Source of the DNA: UBA2210 sp036825195
GTDB lineage: Bacteria > Desulfobacterota > Syntrophia > Syntrophales > UBA2210
Length of the DNA stretch: 64,000 nucleotides
Direction of reading: 5' to 3'
Assembly (NCBI GenBank): GCA_036825195.1
Contig: DAISYQ010000006.1
Span: 1 to 64,000, forward strand
The notes under the pieces were generated by a model. It had not been told where the DNA came from. It did not search any database and saw only the letters and a program-made list of their open reading frames with translations. The stretch's first letter is position 1. Each line of letters begins with the position of its first letter. Both the position numbers and the translations under genes were made by a program. This document shows, in pieces, positions 24,010-33,213 of this stretch.

Positions 24010-25528
24010 CTACTGACATCTCCTTTATATTCCATCTCTTTGAAAATTTCTTCATGAGCAGCGGCCAAGCCAGTGATAATAAGGACATAATGATTAGCAC
24101 CCAGGAAAGTGGGTGGATAAAAAAGATCATCCATTTATTGGGCAGGACCTGACCCATTAAGAGCGCTTGGACGAATCCCGTTTCCCCGATGGGTCCCAGA
24201 ATCAAACCAAGCGTGATGGGTCCCGGATGAAAATCGAGACGTTTCAGGACATAACCCAGAACCCCGAGTGTGAGCATGATGTATACATCGGTGATATTGT
24301 TTCGGATTGAATACGATCCGATAATTGTGAGAAAAAAGATGATGGGGGCGAGAAAACGAATGGGAAGCCGGACAACGGTTCGATGCAGGAGTCGTCCCGA
24401 AAGGATCCCCACAGGGACCATAAGAATGGTCGCCACAAAAAGGGACATGATAAAGGTATACACCACTTCGGAGTGTGTGGTGAATAATTCTGGACCGGGT
24501 CTGAGTCCATGCAGAAGAAGGACACCGTAGAGGATTGCATCCGGTGGAGCCCCTGGAATGCCGAGGGTCACTAGCGGTATCATGCCTCCCCCGACAACGG
24601 CGTTATTTGAGGCTTCGGTGGCAATGATGCCGTCTGGGATTCCAGTACCGAACTTTTCCGGTGTCTTTGAAACTCTGAGTGCTTCGTTGTAGGCGACGAG
24701 ATTTGCCACGCTACCGCCGGCACCCGGAAGGATTCCCACAATAGTGCCCAGAATTGATGATCGCAGAAGATTACCCTGTTTTTTCATAACTTCGAGAAAG
24801 GTTTTGAACAGTATACCGCCTTTGTGTTTCGCCTCTGTGAGGTGAAATTTCTGTGTTCGATTACTGATCATGGTCAGCGCCTCGGGAATACAGAAAAACC
24901 CGATCAGTGCCACAATGAGTTCTATCCCTCCCTGCAGCTGAGGATAACCTGCAGTAAATCTGACATCTCCGCCGATGGGAGCGATGCCGATTGTGCTGAT
25001 CAAAAGGCCGATGGCACCACCGATAAACCCCTTCAGAACATTTTTAGATGCGAGTGACGATATGATCGTAATCCCAAAGACCGCCATCCAGAAGTATTCA
25101 GGTGGACCGAATTTCAATGCAACGCTTGCGAGTGGCGGAGCGAGAAAGAGGAGAAAAATAACGCCGATAATTCCACCGTAGGCGGAGGCAAAGGTGGCGA
25201 TGAGAATGGCCCGTTCACCTTCTCCCCTCTTTGCCATGGGGAAGCCGTCAAACGTGGTTCCAATCGATGACGGCGTTCCGGGTGTGTTGACGAGGATTGC
25301 CGAGAAGGCACCGCCATAAATGCACGCCATATAGATTGCCCCCAGAACGATCAGCCCTTCCGTGGGACTCATGGTGAATGTAAATGGAACGAGGAGGGCG
25401 ACCGCCATTGTGGCGGTCAGCCCCGGAAGTGCTCCTGCCATAAGGCCGCCGAATAGGCCGGCGATAATCATGAGAATTACTTTAACCGTAAATATATGAC
25501 CGAAAGAACCAACGATAGCTTCGAGCAC
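23999..25528 (-). CDS. tctA: Tripartite tricarboxylate transporter permease TctA
   Basis: 509-aa, about 12-span permease driving solute uptake with the ion gradient. Family signatures are MAGALPGLTATMAVALLVPFTF (near 30-52), GGAFSAILVNTPGTPSSIGTTFDGFPMA (about 72-99) and GGGMIPLVTLGIPGAPPDAILYG (about 312-334). It follows tctC by about 20 bases and overlaps tctB. Substrate must be inferred from the neighbouring enzymes: a hydroxy-dicarboxylate or sugar acid. Confidence 0.94.
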   Translation of the reverse strand: MLEAIVGSFGHIFTVKVILMIIAGLFGGLMAGALPGLTATMAVALLVPFTFTMSPTEGLIVLGAIYMACIYGGAFSAILVNTPGTPSSIGTTFDGFPMAKRGEGERAILIATFASAYGGIIGVIFLLFLAPPLASVALKFGPPEYFWMAVFGITIISSLASKNVLKGFIGGAIGLLISTIGIAPIGGDVRFTAGYPQLQGGIELIVALIGFFCIPEALTMISNRTQKFHLTEAKHKGGILFKTFLEVMKKQGNLLRSSILGTIVGILPGAGGSVANLVAYNEALRVSKTPEKFGTGIPDGIIATEASNNAVVGGGMIPLVTLGIPGAPPDAILYGVLLLHGLRPGPELFTTHSEVVYTFIMSLFVATILMVPVGILSGRLLHRTVVRLPIRFLAPIIFFLTIIGSYSIRNNITDVYIMLTLGVLGYVLKRLDFHPGPITLGLILGPIGETGFVQALLMGQVLPNKWMIFFIHPLSWVLIIMSLLSLAWPLLMKKFSKRWNIKEMSVDES

Positions 25529-25549
25529 GTTCCGACTCCTCTATGAAAA

Positions 25550-26509
25550 TTATTGTTTCAGCAGACCCAGATCCTTTAACAGTTTTCCATAATAATCCGT
25601 CAGTTGTGTAACGAGCGCCTTCGAAGCGTCTTCGCCGTAATATTCCATAATGAAACCGAGGTCTTCCATTTTCTTAATGACTCCGGAATCATAATTGACC
25701 TTTTCAAATGCCTGCTCCAGTTTCTTTTTTATCTCTTTCGGTGTTCCTGGAGGAACGGCAACTCCCCGGTATGCCCCTTCTACAAACTCATATCCGAGTT
25801 CTTTAAAAGTAGGTACATTGGGAAGGGCTTGAGCCCTCTTGTCTGCGGCAACCGCCAAGGGACGGATCTTATCGGGATACTGCGCCGCCATCGACGTGTA
25901 GGTCATCAAGGCCTTGACATGACCGCCCAGGAGAGCGGGAACGGCCGTTCCCGACCCGGTAAATGAGATATAGGTGAGTTTGAGTCCGGTCAGCTTACCA
26001 AATGCCTCGCAACCGAGACTGTTTGCGGATGGCTGCCCGCTGCCGCCTACACTGATCCCGGGATTCGCTTTGGCGTACTTGATGAAATCATCCACTGTTT
26101 TAATTTCACTGTCAACGCTTACTGCCAGAATGTCGGGTGTGAATTCGAACATATATATATTGTCTATCTTTTCCGTTTCATACCCTGCATTTCCCCGTGT
26201 CATGGGCTGCACGATGGTATGGGGCAGGTTGGTCCCATAGACAGTATAGCCGTCAGGTTTGGTACGCATCAACTCCGACCATCCCACGGCGCCGCCACCG
26301 CCCTTTTTGTAGACAATAACGACCGGCACACCGAGAGCATCTTGGAGGGCTTGCTGTTGAATTCGTGCCGTTATATCGGATTCCCCCCCGGCATCGAAGC
26401 AGATCACATATGTAAGCGGCTTGTCGGGGAATTCGGCTAATGCTGCCGACGTAAAGGTCATTCCAGCCAGTATGACCATCAAGAAGATTATAAGGTTGAA
26501 TTTCTTCAT
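25550..26509 (-). CDS. tctC: Tripartite tricarboxylate transporter solute-binding protein TctC
   Basis: 319-aa periplasmic binding protein with a signal peptide (about 1-25, ending SAALAEF). Family marks: PDKPLTYVICFDAGGESDITARI, VYKKGGGGAVGWSEL, GGSGQPSANSLGCEAF, and PNVPTFKELGYEFVEGAYRGVAVPPGTP. The aspartate-containing loop (CFDAGGESD) normally binds a carboxylate of the ligand. AAAGGAG precedes the start. It is encoded 118 bases after the dehydratase-like gene in the same direction. Confidence 0.92.
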   Translation of the reverse strand: MKKFNLIIFLMVILAGMTFTSAALAEFPDKPLTYVICFDAGGESDITARIQQQALQDALGVPVVIVYKKGGGGAVGWSELMRTKPDGYTVYGTNLPHTIVQPMTRGNAGYETEKIDNIYMFEFTPDILAVSVDSEIKTVDDFIKYAKANPGISVGGSGQPSANSLGCEAFGKLTGLKLTYISFTGSGTAVPALLGGHVKALMTYTSMAAQYPDKIRPLAVAADKRAQALPNVPTFKELGYEFVEGAYRGVAVPPGTPKEIKKKLEQAFEKVNYDSGVIKKMEDLGFIMEYYGEDASKALVTQLTDYYGKLLKDLGLLKQ

Positions 26510-26627
26510 TTATTTTCTCCTTTCAATAATGAATTACAGTACGTTTATTACCGAGGATATGAAACCCAATATCTGAAAATCCACCTCCTTTCTCACAGAT
26601 GTCATATTGTCTTGATCCTTATTCTCC

Positions 26628-27764
26628 TTACAGATCAATTCTGAACGTATCAAGCATCTTTTCGTCTATGGTTATGCCGAGACCGGGCCCGGTGGGAACT
26701 CGCACGTACGAACCTTCGAGGCGAAAGGGTTCTGTTATGAGGTGGTCCCGGATGGGGTTGTCGGACTGATCGAATTCCAGCAGGGCCTTCCCCGGTTTGT
26801 TTGCCAGAACATGCAGTGATGATGCGATGGCAATCGGTGTTCCCCAGGCGTGGGGAATACAGTCGATGTTCAGTGCCTGTGACAGTGCCGCAATTCTCTG
26901 AACTTCCGTAATACCCCCGGCGGAGCAGACATCGGGTTGAGCATAGCTCACTGCCCGGCGCCTGAAGACTTCATTGAATTCACTCACCAGAGCCCATCCC
27001 TCACCTCCGGCAATGGGCACATCGAGTTTGCCGCTCAAGTATGCATACCCGTCGTAATCATGAGGGGGGACCGGTTCCTCGAACCAGTATATACCCAGTC
27101 GTTCACAGGCGCGTCCCACTTGGATCGCCTCAGGGACGGCATAGGCACAGTTGGCGTCGATCATGAAATCGATATCATCGCCGACCGTGCGCCTGAAAGC
27201 TTCCACCAGCCGGATATCTTCCTTTGTTCCCCATCCGAGAAGGGCGAGGCCGATCTTCAGTTTCAGCATCTTGAAACCCTTGGAGAGGTTCGATGCGGCT
27301 TCCTCTTCTATGATGGCTATCTGCTGTTCGATAGTATCGACCTTTCGAAAATAGTGTCCCGTAGCGTAGGCAAGGATCTTGTCACGAAAGGAACCTCCCA
27401 GCAGGGTGTGGATAGGAAGTTGGAGAAGCTTTCCCTTAAGGTCCCAGAGGGCGATATCGACACCACTGAGAGCGGAATAAGGGGCGAATGAATGGTAGGC
27501 CCACCGCAGTTTGAAATGAATCTTTTCCCAGAGAACGGCAGTATTCAGGGGGTCTGTCCCCAGCAACAGGGGAGTTATGATATCTGTCACAACCCGATGA
27601 TTGCCGGCGATGGGTCCCCAGCATTCACCGTAACCGACGGTTCCGTCGTCCGCCGTTATCCTGACGATGAGGTATTGACGGGCGGTAGTCCACCCCTGGG
27701 CGTTGCCAAACGGCTCCTTCAACTCCTGCCTGATAGGTATGGCTTCCACCTGAGCTATCTTCAT
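26628..27764 (-). CDS. Enolase-superfamily enzyme (mandelate racemase/muconate lactonizing family)
   Basis: 378-aa Mg-dependent enzyme that removes the alpha-proton of a carboxylate. Metal ligands are Asp in FMIDANCAYAV, Glu in YWFEEPVPPHD and Glu in PIAGGEGW. The base KxK is in MLKLKIG, and a distal His is in CIPHAWGTP, the arrangement of sugar-acid dehydratases and racemases. Its neighbours (a tartrate-dehydrogenase-like enzyme and TctABC) suggest a dehydratase for tartrate, an aldonate or an aldarate. Exact substrate not determinable from sequence. Confidence 0.88.
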   Translation of the reverse strand: MKIAQVEAIPIRQELKEPFGNAQGWTTARQYLIVRITADDGTVGYGECWGPIAGNHRVVTDIITPLLLGTDPLNTAVLWEKIHFKLRWAYHSFAPYSALSGVDIALWDLKGKLLQLPIHTLLGGSFRDKILAYATGHYFRKVDTIEQQIAIIEEEAASNLSKGFKMLKLKIGLALLGWGTKEDIRLVEAFRRTVGDDIDFMIDANCAYAVPEAIQVGRACERLGIYWFEEPVPPHDYDGYAYLSGKLDVPIAGGEGWALVSEFNEVFRRRAVSYAQPDVCSAGGITEVQRIAALSQALNIDCIPHAWGTPIAIASSLHVLANKPGKALLEFDQSDNPIRDHLITEPFRLEGSYVRVPTGPGLGITIDEKMLDTFRIDL

Positions 27765-27787
27765 AGCCTTCAGACCTTTTTTGTGTA

Positions 27788-28846
27788 TTAGCCGGCCACG
27801 ATCTCCGCTATGGTTTTCCCCAACTCTTCGGTCGTCGCCGTACCACCCAGATCGGGTGTCTTAACATTGCGATCATCGATGGCCGTCTCTATTGCCTCTT
27901 CGATTATCCGTGCCGCCTCGGGCTGCCCAAGATGTTCGAGCATCATGGCACCCGACCAGATCTGACCGATGGGGTTGGCGATCCCCTTTCCCGCGATGTC
28001 GGGAGCCGATCCGTGAACCGGTTCAAACATGGAGGGGTACTCCCTTTCAGGATTCAGGTTGCCCGATGCGGCGATGCCGAGGCTTCCCGCCACAGCCGGT
28101 CCGAGGTCGGATATGATATCGCCGAAGAGATTGCTTGCAACAATAATATCGAAATATTCCGGTTGGAGAACGACTCTGGCGCACAGGGCGTCAATGTGAA
28201 ACTGATCCGTTTTAACATCGGGGTAGGCCGAGGATAGTTCCGTAAATATTTCATCCCAGAAGGGCATGGTAAAGACGATGCCGTTTGATTTTGTGGCAGA
28301 AGTGAGATGTTTTCTGTTCAGCCTTCTCGCCAGTTCAAAGCTGAACCGCTGTATCCGTTCCACGCCCTTTCGAGAAAAGACCGATTCCTGAACCGTTATC
28401 TCGTCTTGGGTACCGGAATAGATCCTGCCGCCGATGTTTGAGTATTCGCCTTCGTTGTTTTCTCGAATGACATAAAAATCAATATCACCGGCCGATTTAT
28501 TTCTCAGGGGACTCGTGATTCCCCGTAGTAATCGAACAGGTCGTATATTCACATACTGCCTGAATTCCCTTCGGATCGGAATGAGAAGGCCCCAGAGCGA
28601 GACATGATCGGGAACACCGGGCGTACCCACGGCACCCAGAAAAATGGCGGCATAGGGCCGCAGTCGGTCTAATCCGTCGGACGGCATCATTTCTCCGTTT
28701 GCAAGGTAATAGTCGCATCCCCACGGGAACGTGTCCCACTCGAAAGAGAAACCGAATCGCTTGCCTGCAGCGTCGAGCACCCGTATCCCCTCTTGTATTA
28801 CTTCTTTACCGATTCCGTCACCCGGAATGACCGCTATCTTGTACAT
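27788..28846 (-). CDS. Tartrate dehydrogenase-type beta-decarboxylating dehydrogenase
   Basis: 352-aa NAD-dependent enzyme of the isopropylmalate/isocitrate dehydrogenase superfamily. MYKIAVIPGDGIGKEVIQEG, VSLWGLLIPIRREFRQYVNIRPVRL (substrate Arg residues), DFYVIRENNEGEYSNIGGR, and the Mg aspartates in SNLFGDIISDLGPAVAGSLG are visible, plus FEPVHGSAPDIAGKGIANP. The WGLLIPIR segment fits tartrate/D-malate dehydrogenases rather than LeuB. First gene of a five-gene catabolic unit with the enolase-superfamily enzyme and TctCAB. Confidence 0.88.
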   Translation of the reverse strand: MYKIAVIPGDGIGKEVIQEGIRVLDAAGKRFGFSFEWDTFPWGCDYYLANGEMMPSDGLDRLRPYAAIFLGAVGTPGVPDHVSLWGLLIPIRREFRQYVNIRPVRLLRGITSPLRNKSAGDIDFYVIRENNEGEYSNIGGRIYSGTQDEITVQESVFSRKGVERIQRFSFELARRLNRKHLTSATKSNGIVFTMPFWDEIFTELSSAYPDVKTDQFHIDALCARVVLQPEYFDIIVASNLFGDIISDLGPAVAGSLGIAASGNLNPEREYPSMFEPVHGSAPDIAGKGIANPIGQIWSGAMMLEHLGQPEAARIIEEAIETAIDDRNVKTPDLGGTATTEELGKTIAEIVAG

Positions 28847-29185
28847 GCTGCATCCTCATTTCTTATAAATCCGGTACTATCAAAAAACAAAATCATCATT
28901 CTCATTCTCGCTCATAGAAATCTCAGAAGGATATAGTTCTCAATCGCAGAGAGGTATGATTTTGTCATAGTCCAAGCCCGTCTCTATAGTCAAGATAAAA
29001 AAGAGGATTGTTCAGAAAGCATAGTATGAGAAACCTGTGTTATTTTGTAATTTATTGATTTTTTGATATTAATTTGCCAAAACATGGCTCGACAAGGAGA
29101 TGACAAAAGTCCCGATTTCTTTCTTGTCAGTAACGGTATCTTACGTTATTGTGGATTGCAGCCTACGATCAGCTGGAGGTTGAGT
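28847..29185. other. Divergent intergenic region
   Basis: About 340 bases between the start of the tartrate-dehydrogenase-type gene (minus) and the nitroreductase gene (plus). No gene is evident. It is AT-rich toward the right, and should carry promoters for both directions. On the minus strand a candidate pair is TTGACT (28993-28988) with TATGAC (28969-28964), spaced by 18 bases. On the plus side no clear promoter was found. Confidence 0.4.
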
Positions 29186-30007
29186 ATGAAGTTATTGGAA
29201 GTCAATACGCAAACCTGTAATCAGGACGGGATCTGTGCCGCGGTCTGTCCCGCGAGGCTTATCCATTTTCGAAAATACGAGTATCCAACCCCTATCAGAG
29301 AGGCTGAGGAACTGTGCGTCAGGTGCGGACACTGCGTGGCGGCCTGTCCGACAGGCAGCCTCACTCATCGTGAGATCCCCGTGGAGCAATGCCCTCCCGT
29401 AGAAAAAGATCTGCTGCTGTCCGCGAGACATTGTGAGCATTTCCTGCGCAGTCGCCGTTCAATACGAGTCTACAAAGACAAACCGGTTTCACGGGAGGAT
29501 GTTGCACGACTCATAGAAATTGCCCGGTACGCTCCGTCAGGGCATAATTCCCAGTGCGCCCAGTGGCTGGTTCTGGATAACAGAGATGAATTAAAAAAGC
29601 TTTCGGGGATTGTTGTTGACTGGATGCGCTGGATTCTCGACAATATGCCGGAAATGGGTCTGCTCTTTCATATGGACAGGGCGGTACAGGGATGGGAAAG
29701 CGGTATCAATGTCATTCTCCGGAACGCGCCGGCTGTAATCGTCACGCACGCGGAGAAGGACAATTGGTCGGCCACCTCCACCTGTACCATTGCCATGGCG
29801 TATCTTGAACTGGCAGCGCCCAGCATGGGTCTGGGATGCTGCTGGGCCGGTTACTTTACCGCCGCGGCAACCACCTTTCCCCCCATGCAGGAGGCCCTGT
29901 CGCTTCCGGAAGGACATGAGTGTTTCGGCAGTATGATGGTGGGATATCCAAAATTCAGCTATCACCGGTTACCCACGCGCAAACCTCCTCCCATCACCTG
30001 GCGTTGA
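29186..30007 (+). CDS. Ferredoxin-nitroreductase fusion
   Basis: 273-aa protein with an N-terminal 2[4Fe-4S] ferredoxin domain (CNQDGICAAVCPARL; CVRCGHCVAACPTG, residues about 10-65). An FMN-binding nitroreductase domain follows (RRSIRVYKDKPVSREDVARLIEIARYAPSGHN; then MVGYPKFSYHRLPTRKPP at the end). ATG at 29186 is preferred over upstream frames as GGAGG lies six bases ahead. Such fusions are common in strict anaerobes, where ferredoxin rather than NAD(P)H can reduce the flavin. Substrate unknown. Likely first gene of a unit with the next two. Confidence 0.9.
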   Translation: MKLLEVNTQTCNQDGICAAVCPARLIHFRKYEYPTPIREAEELCVRCGHCVAACPTGSLTHREIPVEQCPPVEKDLLLSARHCEHFLRSRRSIRVYKDKPVSREDVARLIEIARYAPSGHNSQCAQWLVLDNRDELKKLSGIVVDWMRWILDNMPEMGLLFHMDRAVQGWESGINVILRNAPAVIVTHAEKDNWSATSTCTIAMAYLELAAPSMGLGCCWAGYFTAAATTFPPMQEALSLPEGHECFGSMMVGYPKFSYHRLPTRKPPPITWR

Positions 30008-30058
30008 TCGTGATACTGCCGTATATTTCAACCGTGGATATGGCCACATGAAAGGAGT

Positions 30059-30751
30059 ATGTTCACAGAGATGAATCCGGAGATGGAGCCGTATATCAAA
30101 CCTTCGTCGATTGTTGACTGCGATCATCCCGCCGTCGCACAGTTTGCTCGGGAAAACGCCGGTGACTCAACCAATCCGATAGAGCGGACTGTCAGTCTGT
30201 ATTACGCCGTGCGCGACGGTATTCGCTACGATCCCTACGCTTGCATTCTGTCGGTTGACGGACTCAGGGCGACCACCACATTACGTATCGGCCGGGGCTG
30301 GTGCGTGGCCAAGGCGATTCTTCTCGCGGCCTGTTGCCGGTCGTTCGGCATTCCCGCCAGGCTGGGTTTTGCAGACATCAGGAACCACCTGACGACCGCG
30401 CGCATGCGTGAGGCGATGCAAACCGACATCTTCTTCTGGCACGGCTATACATCGATTTACCTTGACGACCGCTGGGTCAAGGCGACCCCCGCCTTTAATG
30501 TCGAGCTCTGTGAACGGTTCCGGATAAAACCGCTCGATTTCAACGGGCGCAACGACTCGATATATCACCCCTTTGATCTCGAGGGAAACAGACATATGGA
30601 ATACCTCCGGTATCGCGGGGAATTTGCCGATCCTCCTCTCGATCAGATCATCGAGACATTCAGCCGCGAATACACCCCGGAAAAGCTGCTTTCGAAGGAA
30701 GCGGATTTCGACCGCGAAGTCGAGCAGGAGACGCGGATGGATCAAGGGTAA
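30059..30751 (+). CDS. Transglutaminase-like cysteine peptidase-fold protein
   Basis: 230 aa without signal peptide. The catalytic triad pattern is visible: RGWCVAKAILLAACCRSFGIPARLGFAD (Cys), HGYTSIYLDDRWVKATPAFN (His, Asp region). The fold is that of bacterial transglutaminase-core proteins, usually isopeptidases or peptidases. Two starts are possible (30059 or 30071); AAAGGAG is too close to the first ATG, so 30071 may be the real one. It ends one base before the start of the FAD oxidoreductase gene. Confidence 0.84.
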   Translation: MFTEMNPEMEPYIKPSSIVDCDHPAVAQFARENAGDSTNPIERTVSLYYAVRDGIRYDPYACILSVDGLRATTTLRIGRGWCVAKAILLAACCRSFGIPARLGFADIRNHLTTARMREAMQTDIFFWHGYTSIYLDDRWVKATPAFNVELCERFRIKPLDFNGRNDSIYHPFDLEGNRHMEYLRYRGEFADPPLDQIIETFSREYTPEKLLSKEADFDREVEQETRMDQG

Positions 30752-30752
30752 T

Positions 30753-32288
30753 ATGGGATACCGGGAACTGTCATTACAGCTGCCCACGGATTATGCCGAG
30801 GAAGAGCTGAGGAAAAGAATCGGGAAAGAACTGAACATCAGGGAATTCTCCTATCAGATAGAGCAGAAAAGCCTCGACGCCAGGAAAAAGAAGGACATAC
30901 ACTGGCTGGTTCGAGTCGGAATTCTGTCACAGGAGATCCAGGGAGGCGAACCGGTCAGCCCCCCCTCACTGACCATTCCACACAAAAAGAGAAAAGAGAA
31001 TGCGGTCGTTGTCGGAAGCGGTCCCGCCGGATTCTTCTCTGCATTTGTCCTTCAGAAGGCGGGGATCGACACGATCCTGATCGAACGGGGTTCCAGGGTC
31101 AGCGAACGGGCCGAAGGAATCAGAAGATTTGAAACAACCGGCATATTCAATCCTGTGAGCAATTACGCCTTCGGCGAGGGCGGCGCCGGGACCTTCTCCG
31201 ACGGGAAATTGACCTCTCGAACCAAAGGTATCTCGAAAGAAAAACAGTTTATGATTTCGAGTTATATCCGCGCGGGAGCACCGGAAGAGATAGCATACCT
31301 GGCCCATCCTCATCTTGGAACCGATAATCTCAGAAAGATCGTCAGGAATTTACGGGAGGAATTCCTGCATATCGGCGGAAGCGTGCTCTTTGAAACCATG
31401 CTGGAAGATTTGAAGATCAAAAATGGAAGCGTGTATGAAGCGGTAACAACCTCCGGGGGGATTGAGGCTGATTACTGTATTATCGCGCCGGGGCATTCGG
31501 CATATGAGACATACCGCATGCTGATCGGAAAAGGGGTGAAGTTCCGAACAAAAAACTTCGCCATCGGCTGCCGGGTCGAACACCCCCAGGAGCTGATCAA
31601 TATTGCCCAGTGGGGGAGGGAAGGGCTGCCAGGGGTCAAAGCCGCCGAGTACCGGCTAACATCAAAAGGTGACGGGAATCTTCCCGTGTACACATTCTGC
31701 ATGTGCCCCGGCGGGATTATCGTCCCGGCGACCGCCTATAAGAATACTAACATCGTCAACGGAATGAGCCGGTATAAGCGGAACGGAAAATTCGCCAACG
31801 CGGCCTGCGTCGCCGGAATCAATCCGGAGAAGCTTCTCGGCAGACACATAGAACCACAAGAAACTCTTGACTGGTTGGGCGCCCTCGAAGAGAGTTTCTA
31901 CGATTATTCAAACGGCTATCAGGCCCCCTTCTGCACGATACAAGACTATATCGAAAAGAACACGCCGTCGGCAACGGTTGATTCGAGCTATCCGCTGGAT
32001 CTGAACCCGGCGGCCTTATGGGATTTGTTGCCCGGTGACGTAAGCGGATCGATCAGGGAAGGGCTGAAGGACTTTTGCCGAAAGGTCAGGGGATTTGAGA
32101 CGGGCATCATCATGGGGCTTGAGAGCAAGACCTCGTCACCCGTTCAGGTCGTGCGGGAAAAGACCGGACGGTGCGCCGGTTTTGAAAATCTCTATATGGT
32201 CGGGGAGGGTAGCGGTTATGCCGGCGGGATCATATCGAGCGGATCGGACGGGATCCGGGCGGCGATGAGTATCATCGAAAACAATTGA
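30753..32288 (+). CDS. FAD-dependent oxidoreductase (COG2509-type)
   Basis: 511-aa flavoprotein. The N-terminal ~90 residues form a small basic domain (GYRELSLQLPTDYAEEELRKR). The Rossmann motif is VVVGSGPAGFFSAFVLQKAG with the acidic end IERG. GGAGTFSDGKLTSR is a family signature, and GEGSGYAGGIISSGSDGIRAA closes the FAD site. The start at 30753 lies one base after the transglutaminase stop; the longer frame from 30573 overlaps that gene and is discarded. Physiological substrate is unknown; electrons may pass to or from the linked ferredoxin-nitroreductase. Confidence 0.88.
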   Translation: MGYRELSLQLPTDYAEEELRKRIGKELNIREFSYQIEQKSLDARKKKDIHWLVRVGILSQEIQGGEPVSPPSLTIPHKKRKENAVVVGSGPAGFFSAFVLQKAGIDTILIERGSRVSERAEGIRRFETTGIFNPVSNYAFGEGGAGTFSDGKLTSRTKGISKEKQFMISSYIRAGAPEEIAYLAHPHLGTDNLRKIVRNLREEFLHIGGSVLFETMLEDLKIKNGSVYEAVTTSGGIEADYCIIAPGHSAYETYRMLIGKGVKFRTKNFAIGCRVEHPQELINIAQWGREGLPGVKAAEYRLTSKGDGNLPVYTFCMCPGGIIVPATAYKNTNIVNGMSRYKRNGKFANAACVAGINPEKLLGRHIEPQETLDWLGALEESFYDYSNGYQAPFCTIQDYIEKNTPSATVDSSYPLDLNPAALWDLLPGDVSGSIREGLKDFCRKVRGFETGIIMGLESKTSSPVQVVREKTGRCAGFENLYMVGEGSGYAGGIISSGSDGIRAAMSIIENN

Positions 32289-32312
32289 TGAAACGAATCA
32301 CTTTAATATCTC

Positions 32313-32341
32313 TTGACAAAATACGATCATGAGGTCAATAC
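32313..32341 (+). promoter_or_regulatory. Candidate promoter of the small membrane protein gene
   Basis: TTGACA at 32313-32318, in the context TCTTGACAAA, is followed after about 17 bases by a weak -10 region (TCAATAC). It lies 54 bases before the ATG at 32372. Its -35 context resembles that of the short unit at 32634. Confidence 0.4.
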
Positions 32342-32371
32342 ATAGCAATCACAACATAAGGAGGGGGGATC

Positions 32372-32560
32372 ATGTTGACGATATCAAAATGGCTGTTGAT
32401 AATAGCCGGTGCGTTGTTAATCGTTGATTCGATATTGATATTTGCGGGCATTCCAAACCCGTTGTCTCCGAACCTGCCGTTACCCTGTCCGGTGACCTTG
32501 ATCCTGCTCGGCGCGGGGGTACTTCTTTTTGCCATCGACAGCAAGGCATTCAAAAGTTAG
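32372..32560 (+). CDS. Small two-span membrane protein
   Basis: 62 aa, almost entirely two hydrophobic segments (about 7-27 and 39-57) joined by a Pro-rich turn (IPNPLSPNLPLPCP). A strong AAGGAGGGGGG lies just upstream of the ATG, and its own promoter-like TTGACA precedes. I recognise no family. It resembles the many short hydrophobic proteins found in Desulfobacterota genomes. Confidence 0.68.
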   Translation: MLTISKWLLIIAGALLIVDSILIFAGIPNPLSPNLPLPCPVTLILLGAGVLLFAIDSKAFKS

Positions 32561-33213
32561 GGAAGTATTTGGAGTTTACGGTACCGAATTCTTTTTATCC
32601 GTTCAACTGATTCAAATAATTACGTAATATTTCTTGACAACACATTGCTGTAGAGTTAACTGATTAATAACTTTGATCTTGAACGCATCATATGTAGTTT
32701 TTATACAGCTGTAACCAAGGGGGGATTATGGTCTGATCATCTAAAGCCCTGTTTCTCAAAATGAGAGATAGGGCTTTTGTTCTTGGTAGCTGAAAAGGAT
32801 GGAAAGAAAGATAGCAAAAGAAATTAATATGGGAAGTGTCCCAAGTTTTTCCTAGTTTTTCTAGTTTTTTCTAAGATGTAGCCTTCATTCAAGATCGTTT
32901 AAGCTTTTTCATTTTCTTATTAAGATTGACTTACACTATTTCATCTTGTATATGAAAACAGCTTACACTTAAAAATCTAGCGTGAAAACCTAACGCGATC
33001 CTACATCCGAACTTCTTCTTCAAACTTATAAACAGTTTTTTCTTAATTGCCCAACTTGATAGAAATCTAACGAGATGTCTACATTACCATTGGTTTGGTC
33101 TAATTGATTCATTTCGGTTATCTAAAAAGTTTTGGTAACGAATTCAATATGCATGGATCTGACAAAGGATCATGTTTTATGACCCTTAAAAGTCAAATAA
33201 AGGAGGATTTAAA
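32561..33213. other. AT-rich intergenic stretch
   Basis: About 650 bases without a normal-sized gene. It contains the short transcription unit at 32634-32782. The remaining part (32800-33180) is AT-rich with homopolymer-like runs (AGTTTTTC repeated near 32845-32870) and no ORF with a ribosome site. It precedes the cysteine-rich protein gene, whose promoter I cannot locate. Confidence 0.55.
32634..32782 (+). ncRNA. Short transcription unit with two-codon ORF, copy A
   Basis: TTGACA (32634-32639) with a weak -10 (TTAACT, 32656-32661) is followed by a leader of about 60 bases. Then comes AAGGGGGG (32717-32724), ATG GTC TGA at 32728-32736, and an intrinsic terminator (AAAGCCCT 32743-32750 pairing with AGGGCTTT 32770-32777, inner TCTC/GAGA pairing, then a T-rich tail). 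The whole unit would give an RNA of about 110 nt. A second unit at 35194 has the same architecture and near-identical GATTATGGnCTGA box. Function unknown. Confidence 0.55.
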
